Source: an uncultured Lachnospiraceae bacterium
Lineage (GTDB): Bacteria; Bacillota; Clostridia; Lachnospirales; Lachnospiraceae
Reading direction: 5' to 3'
NCBI GenBank assembly: GCA_910586255.1
Contig: CAJUHR010000024.1
Location: forward strand, 1-64,000
DNA length: 64,000 nt
Part shown: positions 1 to 7,999 of the stretch, piece after piece
How positions within the stretch are numbered: the first letter of the stretch is position 1
How the letters are laid out: every line of letters begins with the position of its first letter
Translations under genes and position numbers: made by a program
Notes under the pieces: model-generated
Database searches by the model: none
Told to the model about the DNA's origin: nothing
The model's input: only the letters and a program-made list of their open reading frames with translations

Positions 1-135
1 TACCATGTTTTCCCATTTGATAAAAGCTTTATTTCAACTAACTTTGGAAAGACTCCCAATGGTGTTGACAGTGACAACAACACCAGCAGTGAATTCGCCC
101 CTTTTTTGAATATCATGAATGAGAACCTTACATAA
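1..135 (+). CDS. 3' end of an unidentified gene (partial)
   Basis: Frame 1 is open from the first base to a TAA at 133-135 and encodes 44 residues ending in NIMNENLT. The 5' part lies outside the window. A strong terminator follows about 50 bases later, consistent with a real gene end. The visible tail is polar and rich in Asn, Asp and Ser, with no motif I recognise, so no function is proposed. Confidence 0.4.
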   Translation, partial: YHVFPFDKSFISTNFGKTPNGVDSDNNTSSEFAPFLNIMNENLT

Positions 136-184
136 AGAACGATGTGTATATTGGCAACCGGCAAGATAGTTTGGCTGGTATGTA

Positions 185-210
185 CCCCGGTGTAAAACCG
201 GGGCTTTTTT
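185..210 (+). terminator. Rho-independent terminator
   Basis: The arms CCCCGGT and ACCGGGG pair perfectly around a five-base loop and are followed by C and six T residues. The terminator closes the partial gene that ends at 135. Confidence 0.8.
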
Positions 211-213
211 GTG

Positions 214-615
214 TCAGGCTTCGATATAGCCCACGAAATTGTAATGGACTTTGATGTCCCGGACGGTGCATCCGTCCTCGACTTTCTTTTCTCCGACCTC
301 GATTCGCTTAATGAGCCGCAGGAGGGTGGGGCGGTCGAGTTCTTCCAGCTTTGCGTACTCTCTAATCAGCTTCATCCACTGCTGGACATCATCCGTCTCC
401 TGCTGGTACGCCTCCAACTCGCCCGACAAATGCACCCTCTGTTCCAGTTTCTCGGTGCGCTCGGCCTCATACTGGTTCATCAGATGGACGCACACGGCCT
501 CCGGGATACGCCCCATCACCTTGTCCTCATAGATGGCCTGGGTCAGCCTGGAGAGTTCCGCAAGTGTCAACGCCATTTCAAAATGTCGATTTTCGCCGAA
601 ATGGGATGTCGTTTT
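214..615 (-). pseudogene. C-terminal remnant of a large serine recombinase (DUF4368 region)
   Basis: The minus strand encodes about 120 residues (ATG at 576, stop at 214) that resemble the C-terminal DUF4368 tail of TnpX/Tn4451-type large serine recombinases. It holds a coiled-coil-like Glu/Gln/Arg-rich segment and ends with HYNFVGYIEA, as these proteins typically do. The frame stays open upstream of the ATG only to a stop at 616-618. The resolvase catalytic domain and the zinc-ribbon/recombinase domain are absent. This is the scar of a lost or degraded integrative element, not a working recombinase. The family assignment rests on recognition of the tail only. Confidence 0.7.
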
Positions 616-901
616 TTACAGGGCAGCATACAGGTGTTATACAGCCTTATACACCACATCACTTGCCGGCTTGAAGTCCGTCAAGCCCTGATTTATCAGC
701 TTGCTTCAGGCTTGACGGGCGAAAACGGCAAGTATAATTATTCAAAGGCTGTACACCTTTACCCGCCATTTTTCGACATTTTCTGTTCGCCGAAAAACTA
801 CAAAACCGCGTTGGCGCTGACAATCAATTTTTGAATAGCTACCTCTCTTTTTTGTGCAAGGATAGAGAGGAAAAATTTAAGGATAAGCCTTATAATGATA
901 A
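616..901. other. Intergenic stretch beside the recombinase scar
   Basis: No gene is supported here. The stretch holds several copies of motifs resembling TTCGCCGAAA and CGACATTTT in both orientations (near 585-600 and 774-797). These could be remnants of element-end or recombinase binding sites. I see no promoter or RNA gene. Confidence 0.3.
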
Positions 902-1039
902 AGACAAATTCATGTCCACAAAAAACGATAAATGCGGATAAGGAGGTATTCGCTCCCGATATTGAGGTTTACTTAAATCCAGACCCACAGAACGCACAAT
1001 ATAAGATATGGATACCTGTGGTAAAGAAAAAAGGATAAC
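902..1039 (+). pseudogene. Remnant of an AraC/GyrI-type effector-binding domain
   Basis: A short open frame from 902 to a TAA at 1037-1039 encodes about 45 residues. Its end (DIEVYLNPDPQ followed by YKIWIPVVKKKG) matches the usual C-terminus of GyrI-like small-molecule-binding domains in AraC- or MerR-family regulators. There is a stop directly upstream at 899-901 and no DNA-binding domain, so only the last beta-strands of a regulator remain. The fragment sits beside the recombinase remnant, in keeping with a decayed accessory region. Confidence 0.5.
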
Positions 1040-1137
1040 GGAGGGACTTATGGACGAATTACTGCGAAAAACGGGATCCTGGTTAAAAAATTGTAAGTGA
1101 AAATTCAAAATATTTAAGACCGCAGAAATAGAATGTG

Positions 1138-1146
1138 TGGTATACT
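1138..1146 (+). promoter_or_regulatory. Possible extended -10 promoter
   Basis: TGG followed by TATACT forms an extended -10 element about 140 bases ahead of the subtilisin start. No convincing -35 box is present. It is the best promoter candidate in the interval. Confidence 0.35.
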
Positions 1147-1233
1147 AAGTAGAGTCAACTCTAAAACACCTCAGACATTCGTGTACAAGGGCACAATGCC
1201 TGACTTTTTGATACATGTATTCTATTTATGAAT

Positions 1234-1250
1234 GGTAACAGTCCAGACGA
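1234..1250 (+). repeat. Half copy of the GTAACAGTTCA intergenic repeat
   Basis: GTAACAGTCCAGACGAG at this place differs by two bases from the left end of the intergenic palindrome at 7562-7629. It lies inside the reading frame upstream of the chosen subtilisin start, which suggests those first codons are repeat-derived and not part of the protein. Confidence 0.5.
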
Positions 1251-1285
1251 GAAAAGAATTGTCAGAAAATAAGGAGTTTGCAGGA

Positions 1286-2563
1286 ATGGATTTTTTGAAA
1301 AAGAGTATGGCGCTACTGTTTAGTGGAATTTTGGCTGTGGGAGCTTTACAAAATCCCGCAGAAATAAAGGCGCCTGAGACAAAGGAGTATGGCTTCTCTG
1401 CACGAGTATACGGGCCGGGAGTAAACAATCTGTCAGTGGGAGATCCCTATGCCCGATATCAGTGGGGACTTAGAAATGACGGAGAGCTGCAGTATCTGGA
1501 GGTGGTGAACCGTTTTAAGGACAGCAATCCGCTGCTTGCCGAGAGCATAGACCTAGCCAACTCCCTGGGCCTTCCGGCCCCGGTGGCAGGTCCCAGCGCC
1601 TATGAGATTGAGACTACGGATTCGGTGAAGGGAATTGATATCAACATTCAGCCGGCGTGGGATTTGTATGACGCAAGTACAAATGAGCGCCGTCAGGTGA
1701 TTGTTGCGGTGATTGATACAGGAGTTGACATCAATCATCCGGAACTGAAGGATGCAATCTGGGTCAATGAGGACGAGATTTTGGGAGATGGAATTGACAA
1801 TGACGGCAACGGATATGTGGATGATGTAAATGGCTGGAACTTTTTCAGTAATAACAACCAGGTTTGTGTGGGCGGAGAAGACGACCATGGCACTCATGCG
1901 GCGGGTACGATTGCAGCGGTCCGCAAATCCATGGGAGTTGCCGGCATTGCAGATAACAAATATGTAAAGATTATGCCTCTCAAAGCGCTGGGAACAGAAC
2001 AGGGAATCGGTGAGGAGGATGCGGTGATCGGAGCCATCCGGTATGCAGAGGCCAACGGAGCCTCTATCTGCAACCTAAGTTTTGGCACAGAGATTTACTA
2101 TCCCCGTCTGGAACAGGTTATGAGGGAGTCGAAAATGCTGTTTATCAGCGCGGCCGGAAATGGCGATAAGGATGGAAACGGATTAAACGCAGATACTTAT
2201 CCGGACTATCCGGCATCCTTTGATTTAGACAACAGCATTTCCGTGGCAAATCTGATGTTTGACGGCAATCTGGCAAAAAGCTCCAATTACAGCGCCAATA
2301 TTGTGGATATCGCAGCGCCGGGAACCTATATTGTCAGCACAACCACAGGAAATTCCTACGGATTTATGACGGGCACCTCCATGGCCGCGCCCATGGTAAC
2401 CGGAGTGGCTGCTCTTTTGTATTCCTATCGGACGGATATCAGTTTGCAGGAGGTAAAGACCATATTAATGAATTCGGCAAGGCGTCTGGAAGGTCTGGAA
2501 GGAAAGGTGGTATCCGGAGGGATGGTAGATGCCTATGGTGCTTTGACCTATAAGAAAGAGTAA
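1286..2563 (+). CDS. Secreted subtilisin-like serine protease (S8 family)
   Basis: This is a 425-residue S8 peptidase, expected to hydrolyse peptide bonds outside the membrane. The triad is clear: Asp144 in AVIDTGVD, His201 in DDHGTHAAGT and Ser365 in GTSMAAPMV. The oxyanion Asn lies in the SAAGN motif. The N-terminus MDFLKKSMALLFSGILAVGA is a signal peptide. A GDGIDNDGNGYVDDVNGWNF insert after the Asp is typical of secreted clostridial subtilases and probably binds calcium. A longer frame begins at 1232, but AAGGAG at 1271-1276 is well spaced for ATG 1286, the signal peptide starts there, and the upstream codons overlap a dispersed repeat. It is monocistronic and ends at a bidirectional terminator. 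Its physiological substrate is unknown. Confidence 0.9.
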   Translation: MDFLKKSMALLFSGILAVGALQNPAEIKAPETKEYGFSARVYGPGVNNLSVGDPYARYQWGLRNDGELQYLEVVNRFKDSNPLLAESIDLANSLGLPAPVAGPSAYEIETTDSVKGIDINIQPAWDLYDASTNERRQVIVAVIDTGVDINHPELKDAIWVNEDEILGDGIDNDGNGYVDDVNGWNFFSNNNQVCVGGEDDHGTHAAGTIAAVRKSMGVAGIADNKYVKIMPLKALGTEQGIGEEDAVIGAIRYAEANGASICNLSFGTEIYYPRLEQVMRESKMLFISAAGNGDKDGNGLNADTYPDYPASFDLDNSISVANLMFDGNLAKSSNYSANIVDIAAPGTYIVSTTTGNSYGFMTGTSMAAPMVTGVAALLYSYRTDISLQEVKTILMNSARRLEGLEGKVVSGGMVDAYGALTYKKE

Positions 2564-2623
2564 TAATTTCCGGCTTTCTAAATAGAGGGCTGAGAAGCCA
2601 GGTCGGGAAACCTTTTTAATTAA

Positions 2624-2660
2624 AACAGTTCAGGCAGCCTTCCTTGCCGCCTGAACTGTT
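2624..2660. terminator. Bidirectional terminator with AACAGTTCA arms
   Basis: AACAGTTCAGGC and GCCTGAACTGTT pair perfectly around a 13-base loop between two convergent genes. T-rich tracts lie on both strands. The outer arm matches the dispersed palindrome at 7562-7629. Confidence 0.8.
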
Positions 2661-2665
2661 GTCTT

Positions 2666-4333
2666 TTATTCTGAAAAATCATCAAAATCTTCAAATCCGT
2701 CAAAATCCTCGGAGAAATCGTCCGTTATTTTTGCATCCTCCGCCGTCTTTCTCGGTTTTATGCTTTTTTCCGGCCCGGCCGGATTGTCTGGCATTTCGGG
2801 TTTCTTTGATTTCACAGATCTTTTTGGCCTGGCCGGCTCGTCAGGCCTTTTTCGTCTGGCATCGGCCTCTTTCATTTTCCGCAGTGCCATCAGACGTTGA
2901 AATTCGGCCTCCTCGCCGTGAGCCTGCAGACGCCGCCGCCGCAACGCCCGCCGGGCTGCCAGTTCCTGAGCCTCCTTTTTGCGGGAATAGATCATCCATA
3001 TGGCGGAAAAAATAAGCAGGATGCCAACGGACAATCCTAGGGAGAGCGCTATGATCCCTGCCCGGGGCAAATTTGATAAGAAGGCTGCATGGCCTTCCTT
3101 GCCTTGGGATTCTTTGTCAGCCGGCTCGGATGGCTGTCCGTCCTCCGAATCCGGCGAACCGACATCAGAGGCGCTGGTGGCCGGCATATCCGAGAAGGGA
3201 TTTTTAATCATGAGGAAAGCCTTGCCGATAAAACGGTCATTGTAAGAATAGCTGAGAACACCAATAGCCTCTGCCGGATATTCACCGGAAAGCGGTTTTA
3301 GTGTCAATGTGGCATCCTCAATACCGGCATTGCTAGGCAGGGTGATAACCTGGTCCGGTTCAATCATCAGTTCCGATGGCTGATAGGAAGCTCCGTTAAG
3401 CTCAACAACGCTTTCTCCGGTCACATAGCGGGTTTCGTTTTCTGCAATGTCTATGTTTTTAAAACGGCTGAAACCAAATTCCAGGAGAGTCTTGCCGTCA
3501 ATAAAATATTGGGGGCGTGACCCCTTTAAAATAACGGAAATCAGACGCCGTCCGTCATTTTCTGCATAGGTGACCAGAGTGTTGCCTGCCTTTAGAAGGT
3601 ATCCGGTCTTTCCGGCTGTTGCCGGAGGATAATAAAATTCACTGCCAGGGTCTGTGGTATAAACCAGACGGTGCTCATGGCGGAAGGAAATACCGTCCGG
3701 ATTGTTGATGGTTGCCTCGATTCTGTGATTTAAGGAAGAGCTGATCCTCAGCAAATCTGCATTGTTGTAGGCAGCCTGGGCAATGAGAGCCATGTCATAG
3801 GCTGTCACATTCTGAGTATCGCCGTTAAGCCCTGAGGGGTTGTCAAAATGGGTCTTGTCAGAGCATCCCAGCTCGGCGGCTTTTTCATTCATCATATCCA
3901 CAAAGGCGGGAATGCTTCCGGCTGTGTGTTCGGCCAGTGCATTGGCAGACTGGTTGACAGAGAACAGAAGCAGGCTGTACAGGCAGTCTTCCACGGAAAG
4001 CTGATCTCCTGCCGTCAGAGACAATTTGTTCCCGCTGTCGGCTTCTACACTGTTCATGGCGGTTTCAGAAAAGGTGACGGTCTCATCCAGCTTGCAGTGT
4101 TCTAATACCACAAGGGCTGTCAGTATTTTTGTAATACTGGCAGGGGGATAGGCCGTGTCAATGCTGTTCTGACCAAAAAGAAGAGCGCCGGAATCTGCAT
4201 CAATGACAACGCCGGATTCGGCAGCGATTCCTGTGTCAGAAGGCCATGGAGGCGGATCGGCAAAGGCAGTGATGGTTAGCAGACGGCTGGCAATAAGAAT
4301 GCAGCAAAGCAGACGCCTTATCTTTTGCTTCAA
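2666..4333 (-). CDS. D-alanyl-D-alanine carboxypeptidase (PBP5/DacF type), membrane anchored
   Basis: The enzyme trims the terminal D-Ala from peptidoglycan stem peptides at the outer face of the membrane. The penicillin-binding motifs are intact: S66-I-T-K69, S125-V-N127 and K242-T-G244. A signal peptide (MKQKIRRLLCCILIASRLLT) starts the protein. The catalytic domain spans roughly residues 35-285 and is followed by the beta-rich PBP5 C-terminal domain. Unlike many DacF proteins, the end has a true transmembrane helix near residues 425-450. After it comes a cytoplasmic tail of about 100 residues, first rich in Arg/Lys and then ending in acidic Asp/Phe repeats (EDFDGFEDFDDFSE). The tail makes the protein clearly longer than the usual 380-450 residues. 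AGGAGG sits just upstream of the ATG. It is transcribed alone, convergent with the subtilisin. Confidence 0.92.
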   Translation of the reverse strand: MKQKIRRLLCCILIASRLLTITAFADPPPWPSDTGIAAESGVVIDADSGALLFGQNSIDTAYPPASITKILTALVVLEHCKLDETVTFSETAMNSVEADSGNKLSLTAGDQLSVEDCLYSLLLFSVNQSANALAEHTAGSIPAFVDMMNEKAAELGCSDKTHFDNPSGLNGDTQNVTAYDMALIAQAAYNNADLLRISSSLNHRIEATINNPDGISFRHEHRLVYTTDPGSEFYYPPATAGKTGYLLKAGNTLVTYAENDGRRLISVILKGSRPQYFIDGKTLLEFGFSRFKNIDIAENETRYVTGESVVELNGASYQPSELMIEPDQVITLPSNAGIEDATLTLKPLSGEYPAEAIGVLSYSYNDRFIGKAFLMIKNPFSDMPATSASDVGSPDSEDGQPSEPADKESQGKEGHAAFLSNLPRAGIIALSLGLSVGILLIFSAIWMIYSRKKEAQELAARRALRRRRLQAHGEEAEFQRLMALRKMKEADARRKRPDEPARPKRSVKSKKPEMPDNPAGPEKSIKPRKTAEDAKITDDFSEDFDGFEDFDDFSE

Positions 4334-4538
4334 TTTATAGGTCCTCCTCTTTGTATAAGTACGGTTTCATTTTATCATGTTATATAGAAAACGGGAAGAG
4401 CTTTGTGAAAAATAATTGAGCCAAAGCATACGCTGTGTTACTGTTCACAGGGTACCTGCGGACAGTAGCGGACAGGGGGCTGCTCCTAATGTCAGGACAT
4501 CAGCGGAAAACAAATTTCCTAAAAAATAAGAAAAGGGG

Positions 4539-4567
4539 TTGCAATATACCCGTATGGGGTATATAAT
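4539..4567 (+). promoter_or_regulatory. csoR-copA promoter with CsoR operator
   Basis: A -35 box TTGCAA (4539-4544) and a -10 box TATAAT (4562-4567) are separated by 17 bases. The spacer is filled by a near-perfect dyad, TATACCC-GTAT-GGGGTATA (4545-4563 region). That is the standard CsoR operator form, with CCC/GGG half-sites flanked by TATA. Binding of apo-CsoR would cover the core promoter, so copper would derepress csoR and copA. Confidence 0.85.
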
Positions 4568-4606
4568 GACAAAAACAGAATCTTGGTGGATGGAGAGGAG
4601 GATTGA

Positions 4607-4921
4607 ATGGAAGATAAGATAATGAATGAGGGAGAGTGCTGTCATAAGATAAAGGAGAGATCCGATAAGGAGTATAAAGATCTTCTGCATCGACTGAGCC
4701 GGATTGAAGGACAGGTTCGGGGGATAAAGGGAATGGTGGAAAAGGATGCCTATTGCACAGATATTCTGATACAGGTGGCAGCTGTCAATGCGGCACTAAA
4801 CAGCTTTAACAAGGTGTTGCTGGCAAACCATATTCGGACCTGTGTAGCCCGTGATATCCGGGAGGGGAAGGAGGAGACGATTGACGAGCTGGTGGTTACC
4901 TTGCAAAAGCTGATGAAATAA
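4607..4921 (+). CDS. csoR: CsoR-family copper-sensing repressor
   Basis: This 104-residue all-helical DUF156/CsoR repressor binds Cu(I) and then leaves the operator. The characteristic ligands are present: Cys50 (DAYC), His75 and Cys79 (NHIRTC). The RLSRIEGQVRGI signature at residues 29-40 is also present. An additional CCH at 11-13 near the N-terminus is unusual but may not bind metal in the core site. GAGAGGAGG precedes the ATG. It is the first gene of a two-gene operon with the copper ATPase 55 bases downstream and has the palindromic operator in its own promoter, so it is autoregulated. Confidence 0.93.
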   Translation: MEDKIMNEGECCHKIKERSDKEYKDLLHRLSRIEGQVRGIKGMVEKDAYCTDILIQVAAVNAALNSFNKVLLANHIRTCVARDIREGKEETIDELVVTLQKLMK

Positions 4922-4976
4922 GAAGATTGTGAATAGTTCCTGACGGAATAAAAAAGAGGAAAGGAGTATTACGGCA

Positions 4977-7529
4977 ATGGATCAATATACAGTTACAGGC
5001 ATGAGCTGCGCGGCGTGCAGTGCCCGGGTGGAGAAAGCGGTTTCCAAGCTGGAGGGGGTTACCTCCTGCTCCGTCAGCCTTCTGACCAATTCAATGGGAG
5101 TGGAGGGGACGGCCTCGCCGGAGGCGGTGATCGAGGCGGTGGAGCAGGCCGGGTACGGGGCGGCAAAGAGAGAGCGGGGCGGCAGTGGCGGGGCCGGCCC
5201 AAAAGGCAGGGCAGGCGCCGGCTCGCCGGCCGGGGGAATGGCAGCCGCGGAGGATATGCTAAAGGACAGAGAGACGCCTTTACTGCGGAAGCGTTTATAT
5301 GCATCCTTGGGATTTTTAGCAGTGCTCATGTATTTTTCTATGGGACATATGATGTGGGGATGGCCGGTTCCTGCCTTTTTTGCAAAAAATCATGTGGCCA
5401 TGGGACTTTTGCAGCTGCATCTGACAGTGATTGTGATGATCATCAACCAGAAGTTTTTTATCAGCGGATTTAAGAGCCTGTGGCACCGGGCGCCGAATAT
5501 GGACACACTGGTGGCTTTGGGGTCGGGGGCATCCTTAGTGTACAGCAGCTACGCGTTGTTTGCCATGACGGACGCTCAGATGAGAGGCGATATGACAGGG
5601 GTCATGGAATATATGCATGAATTCTATTTTGAGTCGGCAGCGATGATTCTGACCTTGATTACCGTAGGGAAAATGCTGGAGGCCCGGTCCAAGGGACGGA
5701 CTACGGATGCACTCAAAAGCCTCATGAAGCTGGCGCCCAAGACCGCTACGGTGGTGCGGGACGGGGCGGAGACAGAGGTTTCCATTGACCAGGTGCTTAA
5801 GGATGATGTTTTTGTGGTTCGTCCCGGGGAGAATATTCCGGTGGACGGAGTGGTGATAGAGGGAAGCAGCGCGGTCAATGAGTCGGCCCTGACAGGAGAG
5901 AGTATTCCTGTAGATAAGGAAGCTGGAGATACTGTTTCCGCTGCCACGGTAAACCAGTCCGGTTTTATCCGGTGCCGGGCCACCCGGGTGGGGGAGGACA
6001 CCACATTGTCCCAGATTATCCAGATGGTCAGCGATGCGGCCGCCACCAAGGCCCCCATTGCCAAGGTGGCTGACAAGGTTTCCGGAATCTTTGTGCCGGC
6101 GGTGATTGCCATTGCCGCTGTGACTATTTTGGGGTGGCTGTTAGCGGGACAGAGCGCTGGCTTTGCCCTTGCCAGGGGAATCTCCGTGCTGGTCATCAGC
6201 TGCCCCTGTGCCTTAGGTCTTGCCACGCCGGTAGCTATCATGGTAGGCAATGGCATGGGAGCCAAAAACGGCATTATGTTTAAGACGGCAGTTTCCCTGG
6301 AGGAAGCAGGAAAGATGGAGGTGGTGGCTCTGGACAAAACCGGGACTATCACCAGCGGGGAGCCTAGGGTGACAGATATCATACCGGCAGAGGAAACCAA
6401 GGAGGAGGAGCTTTTGACTATGGCCTATGCCCTGGAAAAGAAAAGCGAGCATCCCCTGGCCAGGGCTGTACTGGAGGAGGCTGCAAGAAGAGGACTTGCT
6501 GCAGAGGAGGTTTCTCAGTTTCAGGCTCTGCCGGGAAACGGCCTGTCGGGAATGCTGGACGGCGAGGCCGTAAGCGGAGGAAACCTTGCATTTATCAGCA
6601 GTCAGGCACAGGTGCCAGAGCCCATAAGGCATCAGGCGGAACAGCTGGCCGGAGAGGGAAAGACACCGCTGTTCTTTAGCCGGGCAGGCATCTTAAAAGG
6701 AATCATTGCCGTGGCAGATGTGATTAAGGAGGACAGCCCCCGGGCGGTGAAAGAGCTGCAGAATATGGGGATCCATGTGGTTATGCTGACCGGTGACAAC
6801 GAGCGGACGGCGAAAGCCATCGGCGCTCAGGCCGGGGTGGACGAGGTGATTGCCGGGGTGCTGCCGGACGGAAAGGAAAGTGTGATCCGTTCCCTGAAAC
6901 GAAAAGGCAAGGTGGCCATGGTGGGAGACGGAATCAATGATGCGCCGGCTCTTACCAGGGCAGATATCGGGATTGCCATTGGCGCCGGGACAGACATTGC
7001 CATTGATGCGGCCGATGTGGTGCTGATGAAGAGCCGACTCAGCGATGTGCCCGCAGCCATTCGCCTCAGCCGGGCAACGCTCAAAAATATTCACGAAAAT
7101 CTGTTTTGGGCATTCTTTTATAATGTAGTGGGGATTCCCCTGGCGGCAGGGATATGGTATCCTATATTTGGATGGAAATTAAACCCCATGTTTGGTGCGG
7201 CGGCTATGAGCCTGTCCAGCTTCTGCGTTGTGACCAACGCGTTGCGGCTGAACTGGTTTGATATGCATGATACAAAAAGAGACAAAAAAATCAAAAGGAG
7301 TAAGAAGGAGGAACTTATAATGGAAAAGACCATGAAGATTGAAGGAATGATGTGCGGGCACTGCGAGGCGCGGGTAAAGAAATGCTTAGAAGCCCTTGAA
7401 GGAGTAAGCGCGGCGGCTGTGAGCCATGAAGCAGGAACCGCGGTGGTGACCTTAAGCGATGATGTTACGGACGAGGTGCTTAAGAAGACTGTGGAGGATC
7501 AGGATTATAAGGTGATTTCTATCCAGTAA
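4977..7529 (+). CDS. copA: Copper-exporting P1B-type ATPase with C-terminal CopZ-like domain
   Basis: This 850-residue heavy-metal P-type ATPase pumps Cu(I) out of the cytoplasm. An N-terminal HMA domain carries C11-A-A-C14. A Gly/Ala-rich linker (about 65-90) leads to eight expected membrane helices. The transport motif is Cys409-Pro-Cys411. The phosphorylation site is Asp453 in DKTGTITSG, with SEHPLA in the nucleotide domain, GDGINDAPAL in the hinge, and YN plus MxxSS in the last helices as expected for copper. Unusually, a second HMA domain (GMMCGHC) is fused at the extreme C-terminus after a Lys-rich linker. An ideal internal ribosome binding site precedes Met782, so a free chaperone may also be made. 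The gene follows csoR and is copper-inducible by inference. Confidence 0.95.
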   Translation: MDQYTVTGMSCAACSARVEKAVSKLEGVTSCSVSLLTNSMGVEGTASPEAVIEAVEQAGYGAAKRERGGSGGAGPKGRAGAGSPAGGMAAAEDMLKDRETPLLRKRLYASLGFLAVLMYFSMGHMMWGWPVPAFFAKNHVAMGLLQLHLTVIVMIINQKFFISGFKSLWHRAPNMDTLVALGSGASLVYSSYALFAMTDAQMRGDMTGVMEYMHEFYFESAAMILTLITVGKMLEARSKGRTTDALKSLMKLAPKTATVVRDGAETEVSIDQVLKDDVFVVRPGENIPVDGVVIEGSSAVNESALTGESIPVDKEAGDTVSAATVNQSGFIRCRATRVGEDTTLSQIIQMVSDAAATKAPIAKVADKVSGIFVPAVIAIAAVTILGWLLAGQSAGFALARGISVLVISCPCALGLATPVAIMVGNGMGAKNGIMFKTAVSLEEAGKMEVVALDKTGTITSGEPRVTDIIPAEETKEEELLTMAYALEKKSEHPLARAVLEEAARRGLAAEEVSQFQALPGNGLSGMLDGEAVSGGNLAFISSQAQVPEPIRHQAEQLAGEGKTPLFFSRAGILKGIIAVADVIKEDSPRAVKELQNMGIHVVMLTGDNERTAKAIGAQAGVDEVIAGVLPDGKESVIRSLKRKGKVAMVGDGINDAPALTRADIGIAIGAGTDIAIDAADVVLMKSRLSDVPAAIRLSRATLKNIHENLFWAFFYNVVGIPLAAGIWYPIFGWKLNPMFGAAAMSLSSFCVVTNALRLNWFDMHDTKRDKKIKRSKKEELIMEKTMKIEGMMCGHCEARVKKCLEALEGVSAAAVSHEAGTAVVTLSDDVTDEVLKKTVEDQDYKVISIQ
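7305..7322 (+). promoter_or_regulatory. Internal ribosome binding site and start for a CopZ-like chaperone
   Basis: AAGGAGG at 7305-7311 lies eight bases ahead of an in-frame ATG at 7320-7322, inside copA. Translation from it would give a 69-residue CopZ-like protein with the GMMCGHC metal site. This may be the relic of a separate copZ gene fused to copA, or a working internal start. Confidence 0.55.
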
Positions 7530-7561
7530 GATTTAAATCAGTCTAAAGAAGTTTTCTATTT

Positions 7562-7629
7562 GTAACAGTTCAGACGGGTATCTTCTTGCCCGTCTGCGCC
7601 GGACAATTCTCCGCCGTTTGAACTGTTAC
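7562..7629. repeat. Dispersed palindrome with GTAACAGTTCA ends
   Basis: GTAACAGTTCA and TGAACTGTTAC form perfect 11-base outer arms 68 bases apart. Nested inside are AGACGGG and CCCGTCT arms. The arm sequence recurs in the terminator at 2624-2660 and in half form at 1234-1250. It may serve as the copA terminator or be a small mobile palindrome. Confidence 0.65.
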
Positions 7630-7671
7630 TTCTATTCCAATTATTTGGTGATTAAGTATGCTTGTGGGTAT

Positions 7672-7727
7672 AAATATGCGGAGCAGCCGGAAACAAGGAA
7701 CGAAACCGGATGCGCCGCATATTTTTT
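7672..7727 (+). terminator. Terminator-like hairpin downstream of copA
   Basis: AAATATGCGG pairs with CCGCATATTT, a CCGG/CCGG stem lies within, and the right arm runs directly into six T residues. The loop is long, so efficiency is uncertain. Confidence 0.55.
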
Positions 7728-7885
7728 GTTTGCCATATGTTCTGTTTTTAAATATAGCAGACAGCCCCCCCTTTTTGTCCGTTTACACCCGCAGAGAATA
7801 TCCGGTGTCTATTTTATGCGGAATTCGCCGTAAATTTTTGAATAATGCCGTTAAAGGAAAAACAAAAACGAGGAATTTTTTTAAT

Positions 7886-7921
7886 AACCTTATTGTAACT
7901 ATAAGGTTTTTTCGCTATAAT
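7886..7921 (+). promoter_or_regulatory. Promoter and operator-like dyad of the MerR-family gene
   Basis: A -35 TTGTAA (7893-7898) and a -10 TATAAT (7916-7921) are separated by 17 bases. A dyad, AACCTTAT-N7-ATAAGGTT (7886-7908), covers the -35 box. It may be an autoregulatory operator. Because T residues follow it, a weak terminator is the alternative reading. Confidence 0.5.
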
Positions 7922-7999
7922 TGTAGCATGATGTAACATAAAAAAGCAAAATAACAAAAAATATTGGGAATTTTAACTGAAATATTGGAGTGATTTTTT

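Larger units (their letters stand above)
7530..7892. other. Intergenic region with two hairpins
   Basis: The 470-base gap between copA and the MerR gene holds the dispersed palindrome, a second terminator-like hairpin and the MerR promoter, each listed separately. The remainder, including a C7 run near 7764-7771, contains no supported gene. Short reading frames here lack ribosome binding sites and overlap the hairpins. Confidence 0.4.

Noticed and set aside
1050..1100. A 16-codon frame (MDELLRKTGSWLKNCK) with GGAGGG upstream
   Set aside because: It is too short to support as a gene and follows the regulator remnant, so it is probably chance or debris.
4435..4450. GTTACTGTTCACAGG as another copy of the GTAACAGTTCA repeat
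   Set aside because: Two of eleven arm positions differ and there is no partner arm, so the match is probably chance.
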